Below, piece by piece: positions 17,709 to 25,608 of a stretch of DNA of 53,339 bases. The translations under genes were made by a program, and so were the position numbers. Every line of letters begins with the position of its first letter. The first letter of the stretch is position 1. The stretch is from Pseudomonas agarici (GTDB lineage Bacteria > Pseudomonadota > Gammaproteobacteria > Pseudomonadales > Pseudomonadaceae). The DNA is taken from assembly GCF_900109755.1 (NCBI RefSeq), contig NZ_FOAR01000033.1:1-53339 (forward strand). Reading direction: 5' to 3'. Under the pieces are notes generated by a model. It was not told where the DNA came from and ran no database searches. It saw nothing but the letters and a program-made list of their open reading frames with translations.

Positions 17709-17794
17709 TCGGTATGACCTGCCAGTGGCTTGCGCGCGACCACGTTGCCCCGCGTTTCCTCGCTGTAGGTATCGCTCAGGTATGGATTGTTCAT
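17705..17794 (-). CDS. 29-aa ORF coupled at both ends inside the APE operon
   Basis: ATG at 17794 lies in an ATGA overlap with the flavoenzyme stop, and the TGA stop lies in an ATGA overlap with the lipoprotein start. The frame fills exactly the space between two real genes. It begins MNNPYLSDTYSEETRG and ends LAGHTE, is hydrophilic and acidic at the N-terminus, and has no signal peptide or membrane helix. The double coupling makes a translated product plausible, but the ORF may serve only to carry ribosomes across, or be the stub of a lost gene. Confidence 0.5.
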   Translation of the reverse strand: MNNPYLSDTYSEETRGNVVARKPLAGHTE

Positions 17795-19038
17795 GCCGGC
17801 GTGCTCGCACAGATTTCAGAGAGCATCCGCAGGCGGCGCTTGGATTCACTGACAAACGGATTGCGCTCGTCCCAGGCATAACCGGCGAGGATCGAGCTGA
17901 TCATGGCGCGGATTTGCGGTGAGCTGTCAGGGTGATAGATCACATCCTGGAAGGTCCCGTCGTACCAGCCTTCGACGTAGCAGCGAAAGGTGTCGACACC
18001 GCGCTTCAACGGTTCGGCGAACTGGCTTTGCCAATCGACACGTTCACCCTGCAAGTGGCGGTGCAGCAGGCCGGCGGCCATGCTGGCCGAGCGCATGGCA
18101 ATGGTCACGCCCGAGGAGAATACCGGGTCGAGAAATTCCGCGGCATTGCCCAGCAGGGCGAAGCCTGGGCCGTGCAGACGCTTGACGTTGGCCGAGTAGC
18201 CGCCGATGGCCCGTGCCGGGGTGTCCCACACGGCGTTTTTCAATACCCGTTGCAGGCTGGGCGTTTCGGCGATAAAGCTTTTCAGGCTGGCGTCCAGATC
18301 ATCGCCGCGACCGGCAAAATGCCCGGCGGCGGCGACGACTCCGATGGAGCAGCGGCCATCGCTGAAGGGAATGGTCCAGAACCAGATGTCCCGTTGCTTG
18401 GGGTGAGTGGTGATCAGGATCTTTTCCCGCTCGAAAGCCGCCGCGTCGATCCGATCTTCGACATGGGCGAAGATGGCCTGGCGTGCCGGGAAGTTCGAGG
18501 GTGCCTCAAGGTCCAGCAGGCGCGGCAGGACACGTCCGTAACCGCTGGCATCGAGGACGAAGCGGGCCTCGATCAGGTACTCGCGGCCATCTTCGCGTCG
18601 GGCTCGCAACTGTGGCTGCGAACACTCGAAGTCGACGCTGACGATTTCCTCGCCATAACGGATTTCCACGCCTTGCAGGGCGGCTTGATCGGCCAGCAGT
18701 TGGTCGAAATCAGCGCGCTGGACCTGGAAGGTGGTCGGCTTGCCCTGGCTGAAGGTCTGGCCGAAATCGAAGGCGCTGTAGCGCTCTCCCCAGGCGAAGG
18801 CCGCGCCGTTCTTCAACTGGAAACCGGCGGCGTTGACAGCATCGAGCATGCCGGCCTCCTCGACGAAGTCCAGGCAGTGCGACAGCAGGCTTTCACCGAT
18901 GGAGAAACGCGGGAAATGCTGGCGCTCGACGATCAGCACGTCATGGCCGTTGCGCTTGAGCAATGCGGCGGCGATGGCGCCGGAAGGGCCGGCGCCTATC
19001 ACCACGACTTCGCGGTGTTGCGTTTCAACTATTGGCAC
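17791..19038 (-). CDS. FAD-dependent oxidoreductase, halogenase-like
   Basis: A flavoprotein monooxygenase of the tryptophan-halogenase / geranylgeranyl-reductase group, 415 aa. The nucleotide motif GAGPSG is at 15-20. WFWTIP at 219-224 matches the WxWxIP fingerprint of flavin-dependent halogenases, and Lys76 in FQLKNGAAF sits where these enzymes carry their catalytic lysine. The late flavin motif (GNAAEFLDPVFSSGV) is present. Related enzymes recur in aryl polyene and xanthomonadin clusters. Whether it halogenates, hydroxylates or oxidises the aryl head is not decided by sequence. It overlaps the exporter gene by 10 nt. Confidence 0.82.
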   Translation of the reverse strand: MPIVETQHREVVVIGAGPSGAIAAALLKRNGHDVLIVERQHFPRFSIGESLLSHCLDFVEEAGMLDAVNAAGFQLKNGAAFAWGERYSAFDFGQTFSQGKPTTFQVQRADFDQLLADQAALQGVEIRYGEEIVSVDFECSQPQLRARREDGREYLIEARFVLDASGYGRVLPRLLDLEAPSNFPARQAIFAHVEDRIDAAAFEREKILITTHPKQRDIWFWTIPFSDGRCSIGVVAAAGHFAGRGDDLDASLKSFIAETPSLQRVLKNAVWDTPARAIGGYSANVKRLHGPGFALLGNAAEFLDPVFSSGVTIAMRSASMAAGLLHRHLQGERVDWQSQFAEPLKRGVDTFRCYVEGWYDGTFQDVIYHPDSSPQIRAMISSILAGYAWDERNPFVSESKRRLRMLSEICASTPA

Positions 19039-21380
19039 ACAAGCTCCTTGCCGGTTTCGGCGTTATGGGTGGGCGATTGGCGTCCGGCCCAGGGCGCCAG
19101 CAGGAAACTGAAGACCAGGCCGAGGCTGACCGAGAGGCCGAAATTGCTGATGGCCGGGGTGTTGGAAATCGCCAGCAGACCAAACGACAACCAGGTAGTC
19201 AGCGCAGCGAGCAGGGTGCCCAGCAGACTGACGGCGGCGCCGCCGATCTGCTCGCGCATCAGGATCGCGTAGTCGACGCTGATGGCCGTGACCAGCAGCA
19301 ATCCGAACAGACTGAATAAGGTCAGTGGCTGGCCCAGCCACCCGAGACTGGCGAGGCTGCACAGCGCCGCCAGCAGCGGCAGTGCGACAATGCGCAAGGC
19401 ACCGCCGAGGCCGAACGGCAGGATCAGCAGCAGCACGATCAGTACGCAGGAGGCGAGCTTGAGTTCTGCGGCGCTGACCTGGGCGGCGGCGAACACCCTG
19501 TTCAGGTCGCCGAGACGATCCACCAGTTGTACCCCCGGCAGGTCCACGGCCTGGACCCGCAGCAGCTCGGCGTCGTTCAGGCCCTGCAGGCTGACCATGC
19601 CCGCCACGCCATCGGCGTAGGGGCCGAGCCAGAGGGCGCGCCAGGGTTCGGCCAAGGGCCCGACCAGCGCGCTGTCGATGTCCTGGATCGGCAGCGCCTG
19701 TAACTGGCTCAGTTCGCGATGCAAGGCCGCCAGCGGCACGCCCAAGTCGAGTAGCGGTTGCCAGTGGTCGGGCAGTTGCTGGAGCGCGTCGCGCAGGTGT
19801 TGTTGTTCGCTGGGCGGGCTGACCAGTTGGTTCAACGACAGATAGCCTTGCAGCTTCTCCAGGCCCACCAGTTGTTCGAGGCGCTTGCCCAGTGCCGCCG
19901 AACGCTGCAGCAGTTGCGGTTGATCGGCGGCGCGCACGAGGAAGAACTGGCTGGTCGGCTGATAGCCGGTGATCCGCGCAATGGCCTGGGCTTCGGCCTG
20001 CAATTGCGGTGGCGCGCCGACCCACTGGCGGATGTCGTTCTTGCTGTGTAACTGCCATAGGCCGGCGGCACAGAACACGATCAACAGGCCTAGCAACAGG
20101 GGGTTGCCGAGCTTTCTCAAGAGTTGTTCACGCAGCCCCAGCAACCCTTCACAGATCCGCAACGGCCACTGCGCGGGGCGCAGGTCGGTGCCCTTGAGCA
20201 GCGCCGGCAGCAGGCATACCGCACTGAGATAGGCACCCAGCAGTCCGGCAGCGGAAAACACGGCAATCTGGGTCAGCGCCGGAAAGGGGGTCCAGGCCAG
20301 TGCCAGATAACCGATGCAACTGGTGGCCAGGCTCAGGCTCAGGCCGGGCAGGATGAGGCGCAGGGCCGGCCAACTGTGCCAGGGTTTCAGCGTCCAGCTC
20401 TTGGACAGGTAATGCAGCGGGTAATCCACCGCGACGCCGATCAGGCTGGAACCGAGTACCAGCGTCATCACATGCATATGGCCGAACAGCGCCACGCAAG
20501 CCACGGCGCCGAACAGCATGCCCACCAGGACCGGGACAAACGCCAGCAGCACGCGCAAGCGACGGAAGGCCAGCAGCAACAGCAGGAGAATGCCCAGGGT
20601 GGCGCCACCGCCGACCCAGGTGATTTCCCGGGTCGCCTGTTGCTGGCCGTTGGCGGCGTACAGCAGGCCGCTGGCGGCCAGCAGTTGCACATCGGCCTGG
20701 CTCGCTTGCTCGCGGCTTTGCCTGAGCAGTTCGGCCACTTGCAGCGGCAACTGCATATCGAAGGCGTTGCCGGTGGTCCGCGCCCGCAGCAATACCCAGC
20801 TCTTGCCGTCGGCATCGGCCACCAGGGCACCGCTGCCGATATCCAGTTGCACGGCGCCGCGTTGCGGCTGGCTGTTCTGGATACGTCCGGTCAGGCCCAG
20901 CCAATCATCCTGGCTCGGCACCAGATCGAAGCCGGCGAAAGGGTCATACAGCGCCTGTAGCCGTTGCTGGATAAAGGCCGCCGGATCGTCGATCAACTGC
21001 TGGCGGTCCTTCGCCGCGAGCATGGCCAGGCGCCCTTGCAGCAGTTGTTGGCGCAAGGCAGGTAAATCGGCTTGCAGATCCCAGTTGACCTTCTCGAACA
21101 GCCCGCTGGCCTGCCATTGCTCACCCAGTTGGCGCGCCATGGCGATGGCCTTCTGGCGATCGAGGTGGCCGACCAGCACCAGCATTTCCCGGTTCAATGG
21201 TTCCTGCATGCGTTGGTCGGCTCTGAGTTCCAGTGCCTCGGGCGAGGAGCCCGGCACCAGTTCCATCAAGTTGGCCGACAGCGGCGCGCCGTGCCGCCAT
21301 TGCCAGCCGGCGAGCGCCAGCACGGCCAGCAGCAGGATCAGGAACAAGCGCGGCAGCAGGCGTTCACTCGGCAAAGTCAT
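19029..21380 (-). CDS. MMPL/RND-family exporter of the APE cluster
   Basis: A large polytopic inner-membrane protein of about 783 aa. Two halves each have a periplasmic loop and a block of membrane helices; the conserved HVMTLVLGSSLIGVAVDY block and the second-half LFGLLLVTAISVDYAILMRE are typical of MMPL/HpnN-like RND proteins. It is expected to move the polyene lipid towards the periplasmic carrier. ATG at 21380 follows GGAG by 4 nt; an in-frame ATG at 21392 is an alternative. Confidence 0.86.
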   Translation of the reverse strand: MTLPSERLLPRLFLILLLAVLALAGWQWRHGAPLSANLMELVPGSSPEALELRADQRMQEPLNREMLVLVGHLDRQKAIAMARQLGEQWQASGLFEKVNWDLQADLPALRQQLLQGRLAMLAAKDRQQLIDDPAAFIQQRLQALYDPFAGFDLVPSQDDWLGLTGRIQNSQPQRGAVQLDIGSGALVADADGKSWVLLRARTTGNAFDMQLPLQVAELLRQSREQASQADVQLLAASGLLYAANGQQQATREITWVGGGATLGILLLLLLAFRRLRVLLAFVPVLVGMLFGAVACVALFGHMHVMTLVLGSSLIGVAVDYPLHYLSKSWTLKPWHSWPALRLILPGLSLSLATSCIGYLALAWTPFPALTQIAVFSAAGLLGAYLSAVCLLPALLKGTDLRPAQWPLRICEGLLGLREQLLRKLGNPLLLGLLIVFCAAGLWQLHSKNDIRQWVGAPPQLQAEAQAIARITGYQPTSQFFLVRAADQPQLLQRSAALGKRLEQLVGLEKLQGYLSLNQLVSPPSEQQHLRDALQQLPDHWQPLLDLGVPLAALHRELSQLQALPIQDIDSALVGPLAEPWRALWLGPYADGVAGMVSLQGLNDAELLRVQAVDLPGVQLVDRLGDLNRVFAAAQVSAAELKLASCVLIVLLLILPFGLGGALRIVALPLLAALCSLASLGWLGQPLTLFSLFGLLLVTAISVDYAILMREQIGGAAVSLLGTLLAALTTWLSFGLLAISNTPAISNFGLSVSLGLVFSFLLAPWAGRQSPTHNAETGKELVCQ

Positions 21381-21972
21381 GCTGCTCCGCATCGCTCAAT
21401 GGGCGGTTCGCCGTGCTGTCCAGCATGCGCAGGACGGTGCTGTCGCCCTGGGTTTCCAGCAGCTCAATGCGCTGTACCCGTTCGCCACCCTCAATGTTGA
21501 TCCGGGTGAAGATCTGTTTGAGCAGTACCGAACGCGGAATCAGAGTCAACTGCCACGCCTTGGCCTCGCCTTGCAGTTGCAGTTCGAAGTCCCGTTGCAG
21601 GCCGCTGCTGTCGCCTTGCAGCACGGCAATGAACAGACGGTTCTGTTCGGCGCCGGCGCTTCTGTTCGGCAGCATCCGCCAGCCATCGGCATCACGCCGG
21701 GCAATGCCCTTGGCGCTGATGCGGTAGTCCTGTTGCAGCGGGCTCTTGAGCAGCCAGAGCAGGCCATGGTCCTTGGCGAGGACGAAAGTGCCTTGGCTGG
21801 TCAGCGGCTGTGGCAGCGCCCGCAGGTGTTTTTCCTGAATGAACCGACCGTGGATCACCGAAGGCTTGGCCAGTTGTTCGCTCAGTTGCGGCAGGTCGAA
21901 GGCGGCGGCTTGGCTCGACAGGCCAAATGCCAGAATCAGGACCAGGAAAGCTGCCTTGAACCCTGTAGTCAT
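21364..21972 (-). CDS. LolA-like outer-membrane carrier protein
   Basis: A periplasmic protein of about 202 aa. A signal peptide (LVLILAFGLSSQAAA) is followed by a domain with SVIHGRFIQEKHL and FVLAKDHGLLWLLKSPL, the layout of LolA-related proteins that carry lipidated cargo between membranes. In APE clusters the equivalent gene sits beside the MMPL exporter, as here. Start at 21972 (ATGA overlap with the thioesterase). Confidence 0.8.
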   Translation of the reverse strand: MTTGFKAAFLVLILAFGLSSQAAAFDLPQLSEQLAKPSVIHGRFIQEKHLRALPQPLTSQGTFVLAKDHGLLWLLKSPLQQDYRISAKGIARRDADGWRMLPNRSAGAEQNRLFIAVLQGDSSGLQRDFELQLQGEAKAWQLTLIPRSVLLKQIFTRINIEGGERVQRIELLETQGDSTVLRMLDSTANRPLSDAEQHDFAE

Positions 21973-22394
21973 GCCAGCACCTTCTCGACCGCGTCGACAA
22001 ACACCCTTGGCGAGGCCAGCAGCATCTCGCGGCTGCTTAGATTCACCGCCACTTGCACCGTGCTGGCGCGGGTCAGGCGTTCGCCGCTGGCAAGATCGCT
22101 GATCAGGTAGTTGACCTTCAGACGGTTCTCCCACTCGATCAGATCGGCCCGCACCTTGATCTTCTGACCGAACACCGCACCGCGCACGTAGCGCAGTTGC
22201 AGGTCGATCACCGGCCAGGCGTAGCCGGATTCGAGCATCTGTGCGTAGTTGTGGCCGATACGATCCAGCAGTGCGCAGCGGGCGACTTCCAGATATTTCA
22301 CGTAGTGGCCGTGCCAGACCACGTTCATGGTGTCGACGTCGAAGAACGGCACGAGGATTTCGCTATCGACCTGAAGCACGCCACGGCTACGCAT
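21969..22394 (-). CDS. Thioesterase, 4HBT/YbgC-like (ApeK-type)
   Basis: A single hotdog domain of 141 aa with FFDVDTMNVVWHGHYVKYLE, the acyl-CoA thioesterase signature in which Asp19 and the WHGHY stretch belong to the active site. It may release the finished chain or edit wrong intermediates on the ACPs. It overlaps the ammonia-lyase gene by 8 nt and the LolA-like gene by 4 nt. Confidence 0.85.
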   Translation of the reverse strand: MRSRGVLQVDSEILVPFFDVDTMNVVWHGHYVKYLEVARCALLDRIGHNYAQMLESGYAWPVIDLQLRYVRGAVFGQKIKVRADLIEWENRLKVNYLISDLASGERLTRASTVQVAVNLSSREMLLASPRVFVDAVEKVLA

Positions 22395-23931
22395 ACAGAC
22401 TCCAGCGTCGCTCGGCGATGCGTTGCAGGCACAGGCGCAGTTCGGCTTCCAGGGCGCGATCCTCGATCACCGGCGGGAAGTCCTTGGCCAACGCTTCGTG
22501 CATAGCCGCCAGGGCCGGCGGCAGCGGGCGGGCGTCGGTGGCCCGGTTGCGCAGCCAGACCCCCTGGTTGGCGGCCAGCAGGGTGGCGGCGGCGACCTGC
22601 TCGGTCAGTTCCAGCACACGGATCGCGTCGCGGGCGGCGATGGTGCCCATGCTGACCTTGTCCTGGTTATGGCATTCGGTGGAGCGCGAGAATACGCTGG
22701 CCGGCATGGTGTTTTTCAACGCTTCGGCGGTCCAGGCGCTGGTGCCGATCTGCACGGCCTTGAAGCCATGGTTGAGCATCGCCCGCTCGGCCTCGCAACC
22801 CGACAGGTTGCTCGGCAAACCATGGTTGTAGCGCACATCCACCAGCAGGGCGAACTGCCGGTCGAGCAAGTCGGCGACGTTGGCCACCAGGGTCTTGAGG
22901 CTGTCCATGGCAAAGGCGATATGCCCTCCGTAGAAATGCCCGCCGTGGAGCACGCGTTCTTCTTCGGCGTCGATGATCGGGTTGTCGTTGGCGCTGTTCA
23001 GTTCGGTTTCGATAAAGCCGCGCAGCCAGCCCAGGCTGTCGGCCAGCACGCCGAGGACGTGGGGCGCGCAGCGCAGTGAGTAACGGTCCTGCAGCCGGTG
23101 CAGCGGCGCGGTCGGGGCATCGATGGCCAGGTCTTCGCGCAGCCAGGCGGCGACTTGCATCTGCCCTGGGTGTGGCTTGGCGGCGAACAGGCGCTCGTCG
23201 AAATGCTCTGGATTGCCCTGCAACGCCACCACATTCAGCGCGGTGATACGGGTTGCCAATTGCAACAGGTAGTCGGCACGGGCGAAGGCCAGGCAGGCCA
23301 GGCCGGTCATCACGGCGGTGCCGTTCATCAGCGCCAGGGCTTCCTTGGGCCGCAGGACCAACGGCTCCCAGCCGAGCTCGCGGTGGACGTCACGGGCCTG
23401 GCGGCGTTCGCCACGCAACAGTACTTCACGTTCGCCGGACAGGGTTGCGGCCACATAGGACAGCGGTGTCAGGTCGCCGCTGGCGCCCACCGAACCCTCC
23501 TCGGGAATCAGCGGCAGGATGTCCCGGTCGAGAAACGCGTGCAGGCGTTCCAGCAATTCCACGCGCACCCCGGAGACACCGTGGCACAGCGACTGCAAAC
23601 GGGCCGCGAGCACGGCGCGGGTGGCCTGCGGATCGAGCAGCTTGCCTAGGCCGCAGCCGTGGAACGTGTAGAGATGACGGGGCAGTGCCTCGACATGCCG
23701 CAAAGGCACCGCCACCACGCAAGAGTCCCCGTAGCCGGTGGTGACGCCATAGATCACGCCTTCCTTGTTCAGCAGTGAGTCGAGGAATTGCGCACCCTTG
23801 GCGATGCGTTGGCGGTAGGCCGGGTCGTTTTGCAGTTGCGTCGGCGCCTGACGGTTGGCCAGGACCAGCACGTCTTCGATGCGCAGCGGGAGTTCGCCGA
23901 AGGTTACCGGCTCAAGCGGATACGTCGTCAT
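22387..23931 (-). CDS. MIO-type aromatic amino acid ammonia lyase
   Basis: A member of the histidine/phenylalanine/tyrosine ammonia-lyase family, about 514 aa. The self-forming MIO cofactor triad Ala150-Ser151-Gly152 lies in GSVGASGDLTPLS. The catalytic loop Tyr (YGVTTGYGDS, near 61-67) and the late EFLD-like region are in place. The selectivity pair is Phe90-His91 by my alignment, unlike Ser-His of histidase or His-Leu of bacterial tyrosine lyase. It could supply an aryl acid starter such as a cinnamate to the ligase. Start at 23931 overlaps the acyltransferase by 20 nt. Confidence 0.85.
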   Translation of the reverse strand: MTTYPLEPVTFGELPLRIEDVLVLANRQAPTQLQNDPAYRQRIAKGAQFLDSLLNKEGVIYGVTTGYGDSCVVAVPLRHVEALPRHLYTFHGCGLGKLLDPQATRAVLAARLQSLCHGVSGVRVELLERLHAFLDRDILPLIPEEGSVGASGDLTPLSYVAATLSGEREVLLRGERRQARDVHRELGWEPLVLRPKEALALMNGTAVMTGLACLAFARADYLLQLATRITALNVVALQGNPEHFDERLFAAKPHPGQMQVAAWLREDLAIDAPTAPLHRLQDRYSLRCAPHVLGVLADSLGWLRGFIETELNSANDNPIIDAEEERVLHGGHFYGGHIAFAMDSLKTLVANVADLLDRQFALLVDVRYNHGLPSNLSGCEAERAMLNHGFKAVQIGTSAWTAEALKNTMPASVFSRSTECHNQDKVSMGTIAARDAIRVLELTEQVAAATLLAANQGVWLRNRATDARPLPPALAAMHEALAKDFPPVIEDRALEAELRLCLQRIAERRWSLYA

Positions 23932-24850
23932 CGGTCTTCCAGAAAGGGTAGAAATTGAACCATTGGAGGGGCGCCTGCAGGCAGTACTGGCCCAGGCGCT
24001 CGGCATAGCGGGCGGCCCATTGGGCGATCACCTGTTCGCGGTCGCCGCGCTTCCATTGCACCATGTCGGTGAAAGGTTCGAGGGTGATGCGATAGCGGCC
24101 CTGGAGTTTCAGGCAGAACAGCAGGTTGACCGGGCATTTGAGCAGTCCGGCCAGCAACCAGGGGCCTTGGGGGAAGGTCGCCGGGTGACCGAGGAAATCC
24201 ACCCGCACGTTGCGCCTACCGTGGAGCGCAACACGGTCGCCGGCAATCGCCAGCCACTCGCCACGGTCCAGGCGCTGGCTCAGTTGCAGCATGACTGCCG
24301 GGTCCAGCTCGCTGACCTGGATCAAGCGCAGGTTGGTCGCGCCGGCCTCGCCCAACAGTCGATTGAAACGTTCGGCGTGCTTGGTGTGGACTAGCACGTT
24401 CATCGTGACTTTCCCCCCCAGTTCGGCGAGGGCACGGCAGACTTCCAGGTTGCCCAAGTGGGCGCCCACCAGCATCTGCCCACGTTCGCCGCGCAGTTGA
24501 TCGCGCAGCAGCGCCGGGTCGACGATCTCGATCTGCTCGAGGCTCAGCTTGCCATTCCATACATCGAGTTTGTCCAGCAGCGCGTCGGCAAAGGCCATGA
24601 ACTGCCGGAAGACCGTCAGCAGGGTCGGTCGCAGGGCGCCCTGGCCGCTCCAGGCAGCGAGGTGCTGCTGGTATTGCCAGGCACTGCGCCGGGCAGTGCG
24701 CCCGAAGAGGAAGAAGTACAGGACGATGCCGTGCAACACCGGACTGAGCATCCGCCGTCCCAGAATCTTGACGCCGAAGGCGGTGAGTTTCATCAGCCAG
24801 AAGCTACCGCGTTCCTGGCGATCGGCCCAGTGTCGCTGTGCGTCCTTCAT
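23912..24850 (-). CDS. LpxL/LpxM-like acyltransferase
   Basis: A lysophospholipid/lipid A acyltransferase family protein of about 312 aa. It has an N-terminal hydrophobic anchor (MLSPVLHGIVLYFFLFG) and the HX4E catalytic motif in GAHLGNLE. In the APE context it probably attaches the polyene, or a fatty acid, to the lipid anchor. The ATG at 24850 is chosen for its 4-nt overlap with the glycosyltransferase gene; longer readings upstream are not supported. Confidence 0.83.
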   Translation of the reverse strand: MKDAQRHWADRQERGSFWLMKLTAFGVKILGRRMLSPVLHGIVLYFFLFGRTARRSAWQYQQHLAAWSGQGALRPTLLTVFRQFMAFADALLDKLDVWNGKLSLEQIEIVDPALLRDQLRGERGQMLVGAHLGNLEVCRALAELGGKVTMNVLVHTKHAERFNRLLGEAGATNLRLIQVSELDPAVMLQLSQRLDRGEWLAIAGDRVALHGRRNVRVDFLGHPATFPQGPWLLAGLLKCPVNLLFCLKLQGRYRITLEPFTDMVQWKRGDREQVIAQWAARYAERLGQYCLQAPLQWFNFYPFWKTDDDVSA

Positions 24851-25608
24851 GCTTGCCACCTTCGCCAGAGAATGCTCGGCAGGCGCACCAACATGCCGAA
24901 AAACAGTCGGGTGTGCATCCAGGCAATCAACGTGTTGTCGTGGAACAGGCGAAAGTGCGACAGACCGTCCTGCGGGTAATGAACGCGGGTCGGTAGCCAG
25001 CGCATGGGCTGGTTGCGCCAGGACAGGCGCACGAGGATTTCCGGGTCGAAGTCCATGCGCTTGCCGAGTCGGGCCCTGTTGATCAGGGCCAGCACCGGCG
25101 GCAGCGGGTAGACCCGCAAACCACACATGGAATCGCGGATCTGCAACGACAGGCTGTTGATCCAGACCCAGACATGGGTCAGGTAGCGGGCGTAGAGGCG
25201 GCCCTTGGGCACGCTTTCATCGTATTGCGGGTAGCCGCAGATCAATGCTTGGGGATGGCTGCGGGAGGCGTCGAGAAAGCTCGCGACAGCGCGCAGGTCA
25301 TGCTGGCCGTCGGCGTCCACCTGCAAGGCGTGGCTGAAGCCCAGGCGCGAAGCTTGCCGCAACCCTGCCATGACCGCGCCACCCTTGCCCTGATTGATTG
25401 GCAGCTTGACCAGGAAGATCCGCTCGTGTTCAGCCAGTTGCTCCAGCACCGTGGCGCAGGCCGGGCTGCTGGCGTCGTCCACCAGCACGCAGGGCAGGCC
25501 GGCCGCCAGCAACGCCTCGACCACGGCCGGCACCGCAGCCTCGTGGTTGTAGACCGGGATTACCGCGCAAGGTTGGTGCGGGATGCTGAGTGGATCAAGA
25601 TCAATCAT
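24847..25608 (-). CDS. Family 2 glycosyltransferase
   Basis: A GT-A fold glycosyltransferase of 253 aa, of the dolichol-phosphate-mannose-synthase kind. Visible elements are AVIPVYNHE at the start, VLVDDASSP, the metal-binding QVDADGQHD, and MCGLRVYP. It is likely to build the sugar or headgroup part of the aryl polyene lipid. It overlaps the ligase gene by 8 nt and the acyltransferase gene by 4 nt. Confidence 0.84.
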   Translation of the reverse strand: MIDLDPLSIPHQPCAVIPVYNHEAAVPAVVEALLAAGLPCVLVDDASSPACATVLEQLAEHERIFLVKLPINQGKGGAVMAGLRQASRLGFSHALQVDADGQHDLRAVASFLDASRSHPQALICGYPQYDESVPKGRLYARYLTHVWVWINSLSLQIRDSMCGLRVYPLPPVLALINRARLGKRMDFDPEILVRLSWRNQPMRWLPTRVHYPQDGLSHFRLFHDNTLIAWMHTRLFFGMLVRLPSILWRRWQA

